Assembly (NCBI GenBank): GCA_964649795.1
Contig: CAZYQY010000005.1
Location: 1 to 39,578, forward strand
Length of the DNA: 39,578 nucleotides
From: JABMPX01 sp964649795
GTDB taxonomy: Bacteria; Patescibacteriota; Minisyncoccia; Portnoybacterales; UBA2143
Reading direction: 5' to 3'
The notes beneath the pieces were generated by a model, which had not been told where the DNA came from, did not search any database, and saw only the letters and a program-made list of their open reading frames with translations. Position 1 is the first letter of the stretch. Each line of letters opens with the position of its first letter. This document shows positions 38,165 to 39,578 of this stretch, in pieces. The position numbers and the translations under genes are program-made.

Positions 38165-38935
38165 TTATTTAGAATTTAAATTTGAATTAACAGCAATGCT
38201 GCGTTCCTTAGAATAACCGCAATAATCGCAATCAGGATCATGCAAAGGAATCTCATCTCCCATCAAACATTTATGAGCTTGAATAATTGTTTCTTCCACC
38301 CACGAATCATCTCCTTTGTATGGCAATATTTTAACATCAAATTCCAATTTAGAGTCAAATGCTTCTTTATCTGTTTTGCCATTTGCATAAACAAAATATC
38401 CAGTATCAGAAACCTTAAAATTATTTCTTCTAAAAAGCCATTGATAAATTTCCATTTGCCTCTTATATCCTATTTGCCATTCAGCATCAAGGTTTATCTC
38501 GCCACTTTTTGCTGTGGATTTATAATCAACAATAATTAATTCTTTTTGAGGATTAATCCATACATCATCAATTGCTCCGAATATTAAAAGATTAGTTGGC
38601 TCATGCAAGAATTGAATGCCAGAAAAATTATTCCTCCAATCATCTATTTTTTCATGCTGAAAAGGAATAGCATCAATCTTATAACTCTTCATCATTGGAT
38701 GAGCTTCGCCTTTAGCGCGATGAATATCAAATTCTTTTTTAAATAGAGTATCAACTGCTGAATTAAGAGTATAAGGGAACATAGGAGGCCTGTTAACTCC
38801 TAATCTGCGGTCTATATAAAAACAACGAGGACAATTTAAAAATAAGTCAATCTTAGAACGACTTAATTTAAAAGCTTCTTTTGAATCAGGATTGAAAATC
38901 CCGTATGTGCGTTTTGGATTATAATAATCAGACAT
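38165..38935 (-). CDS. Second PD-(D/E)XK nuclease, RecB/Cas4-like
   Basis: A 256-residue protein. LSRSKIDLFLNCPRCFYIDR supplies the entry motif and CxxC. The nuclease core is IFGAIDDVWINPQKELIIVD followed by YKST, with D and D-x-K; QMEIYQWLFRRNNF is the QxxxY helix of the fold. HDPDCDYCGYS adds the last two cysteines, which suggests a 4Fe-4S cluster. As with 13365-14489, no helicase or CRISPR gene is adjacent. It starts 3 nt after the extended end of engB. Confidence 0.8.
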   Translation of the reverse strand: MSDYYNPKRTYGIFNPDSKEAFKLSRSKIDLFLNCPRCFYIDRRLGVNRPPMFPYTLNSAVDTLFKKEFDIHRAKGEAHPMMKSYKIDAIPFQHEKIDDWRNNFSGIQFLHEPTNLLIFGAIDDVWINPQKELIIVDYKSTAKSGEINLDAEWQIGYKRQMEIYQWLFRRNNFKVSDTGYFVYANGKTDKEAFDSKLEFDVKILPYKGDDSWVEETIIQAHKCLMGDEIPLHDPDCDYCGYSKERSIAVNSNLNSK

Positions 38936-38938
38936 AAT

Positions 38939-39025
38939 TTAATTCTCAAATATTTTATTCAAAAGTTCATTCCGACCTTGTTTTGTTTTTGCTGAATAAA
39001 GAACAACATCATTGTCATTTATCTT
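38939..39025 (-). other. In-frame C-terminal part of engB beyond a TAA stop
   Basis: Directly after the TAA (39026-39028), the same frame continues for 28 codons to a second TAA at 38939-38941. It reads KINDNDVVLYSAKTKQGRNE and ends LLNKIFEN. This matches the G5 motif and final helix of EngB (SAKTxxGxxELL). No frameshift is needed. It is either separated from the gene by one nonsense change or translated by readthrough. Confidence 0.75.
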
Positions 39026-39520
39026 TTACTGAATTATTTCCAATTGTTTGTTTATTTTTTTCTTTTTCAGCTTATCAGCCTTATTTGCTATAATTATAAC
39101 TTTATGCTGGCTTTTTTTCAACAGGTCTAACATTTCCATATCAAATTCAGTTGGCCCTACTTTAGCATCAATAATCAAAACTGCTTTTTTTAATTTAACT
39201 TCTGAACGGAATAAATACCAAATCATCAATTTCCTGATTTTCTCTTTCTTTTTTAAGTCTATTTTCATAAATCCATAACCTGGCAAATCAACAAAATAAA
39301 CTTTTCTGTTTATTAAAAAGAAATTTATCTGTCTTGTTTTCCCTGGTTTTGAGCCGGACTTAACAAAATTTTTCCTATTAATAAGCGAGTTTATTACACT
39401 TGACTTGCCAACATTAGAACGACCAATAAAAGCAATCTGCGCTTTAGTGTCATCTAATATCTTGTCTGTGCCAATAATTCCTTTTATAAACTCTGCTGAT
39501 TTTATATCTATTTTTTTCAT
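39026..39520 (-). CDS. engB: Ribosome biogenesis GTP-binding protein EngB/YsxC, interrupted by TAA
   Basis: A GTPase for late 50S assembly. G1 is IAFIGRSNVGKSSVINSLIN, the G2 region is KPGKTRQINFFLI, G3 is VYFVDLPGYGFMK and G4 is VIIIANKADK. The frame stops at 164 residues (ending KKKINKQLEIIQ), before the G5 loop. Reading through the TAA gives 193 residues, the usual EngB length of just under 200. The ATG overlaps the stop of an upstream gene (ATGA). The gene is normally important for growth, so loss of the C-terminus is unexpected. Confidence 0.9.
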   Translation of the reverse strand: MKKIDIKSAEFIKGIIGTDKILDDTKAQIAFIGRSNVGKSSVINSLINRKNFVKSGSKPGKTRQINFFLINRKVYFVDLPGYGFMKIDLKKKEKIRKLMIWYLFRSEVKLKKAVLIIDAKVGPTEFDMEMLDLLKKSQHKVIIIANKADKLKKKKINKQLEIIQ

Positions 39521-39578
39521 ATTTTTTTTATTACAATCATTGTTTTATTAATTATTTCAATTGGTTCGTGATAGCCAG
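39517..39578 (-). CDS. C-terminal fragment, possibly GrpE (partial)
   Basis: The frame enters from the right edge and ends at TGA 39517-39519, overlapping the engB ATG. The visible residues are GYHEPIEIINKTMIVIKKI. Gly-Tyr, ten residues, then MIVIKK matches the last strand of GrpE proteins (GY, ten residues, MVxVxK). With only 19 residues this is suggestive only. Confidence 0.35.
   Translation of the reverse strand, partial: GYHEPIEIINKTMIVIKKI

Overview
The window looks like part of a Patescibacteria (Candidate Phyla Radiation) chromosome, most likely a Parcubacteria-type lineage. The DNA is AT-rich, genes are short and tightly packed with frequent ATGA overlaps, Shine-Dalgarno sequences are mostly weak, and several promoters lie almost on the start codon. 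A ribosomal protein L9 gene is present, which I recall as missing from some other CPR groups. TGA, TAA and TAG all act as stops, so code 11 fits. The taxonomic placement is inference from gene content and style; no marker tree was possible.

Layout. 1-1865: the tail of a membrane protein gene, dnaJ, a small membrane protein gene and tRNA-Lys. 1881-12121 (+ strand): aspS, then a peptidoglycan block (D,D-carboxypeptidase, mraY, murD, ftsW, murG), gltX, and two exported proteins, one with a C39-like peptidase fold. 12175-15192: a tyrosine recombinase behind a leader with two tiny overlapping ORFs, a RecB-like nuclease, a membrane-anchored Ada-like protein and rpmA. 15193-21516 (- strand): rplI, acylphosphatase, an S41 protease and an envelope-polysaccharide cluster (two GT2 enzymes, an LCP ligase, an O-antigen ligase/polymerase-like protein). 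21528-24937: rpoD, dnaG and a Nudix hydrolase. 24937-27731: an unusual tRNA locus, a small protein, a DUF3800 protein, htpX and lemA. 27946-31026: groEL, groES and a nucleotidyltransferase. 31201-33209: pyrE, pyrF and an unknown gene, with different base composition and strong ribosome binding sites, so probably acquired. 33377-35968: an accessory island with an odd tRNA, an IS1595-type transposase, a Panacea-type toxin-antitoxin candidate, a structured RNA and a tiny peptide. 36016-39578 (- strand): tsaB-like, DUF167, a GT81-like transferase, an unknown gene, a second RecB-like nuclease and engB.

Most striking observations. (1) At 24937-25157 a class II tRNA-like structure with serine features (perfect 7-bp acceptor, D arm, long variable arm, T arm, G73, CCA) carries a whole tRNA-Ser(GGA) gene where its anticodon loop should be; the inner tRNA's flanks pair, so the inner acceptor stem continues the outer anticodon stem. 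(2) At 33470-33555 a tRNA with a leucine-type class II body has a CGT (threonine) anticodon, although ACG encodes conserved Thr in aspS and mraY here. It has its own promoter and a 5' hairpin and lies beside a transposase. (3) At 35644-35788 a structured RNA has its own promoter, an 11-bp closing stem and a T-run, and shares a 26-nt direct repeat with the sequence just after the odd tRNA. (4) Dispersed long hairpins at 1881, 27861 and 36275 share sequence, with compensatory changes between the first two. (5) engB carries an in-frame TAA followed by a well-preserved C-terminus. (6) A 31-nt exact repeat gives two unrelated adjacent genes the same start and first ten codons.
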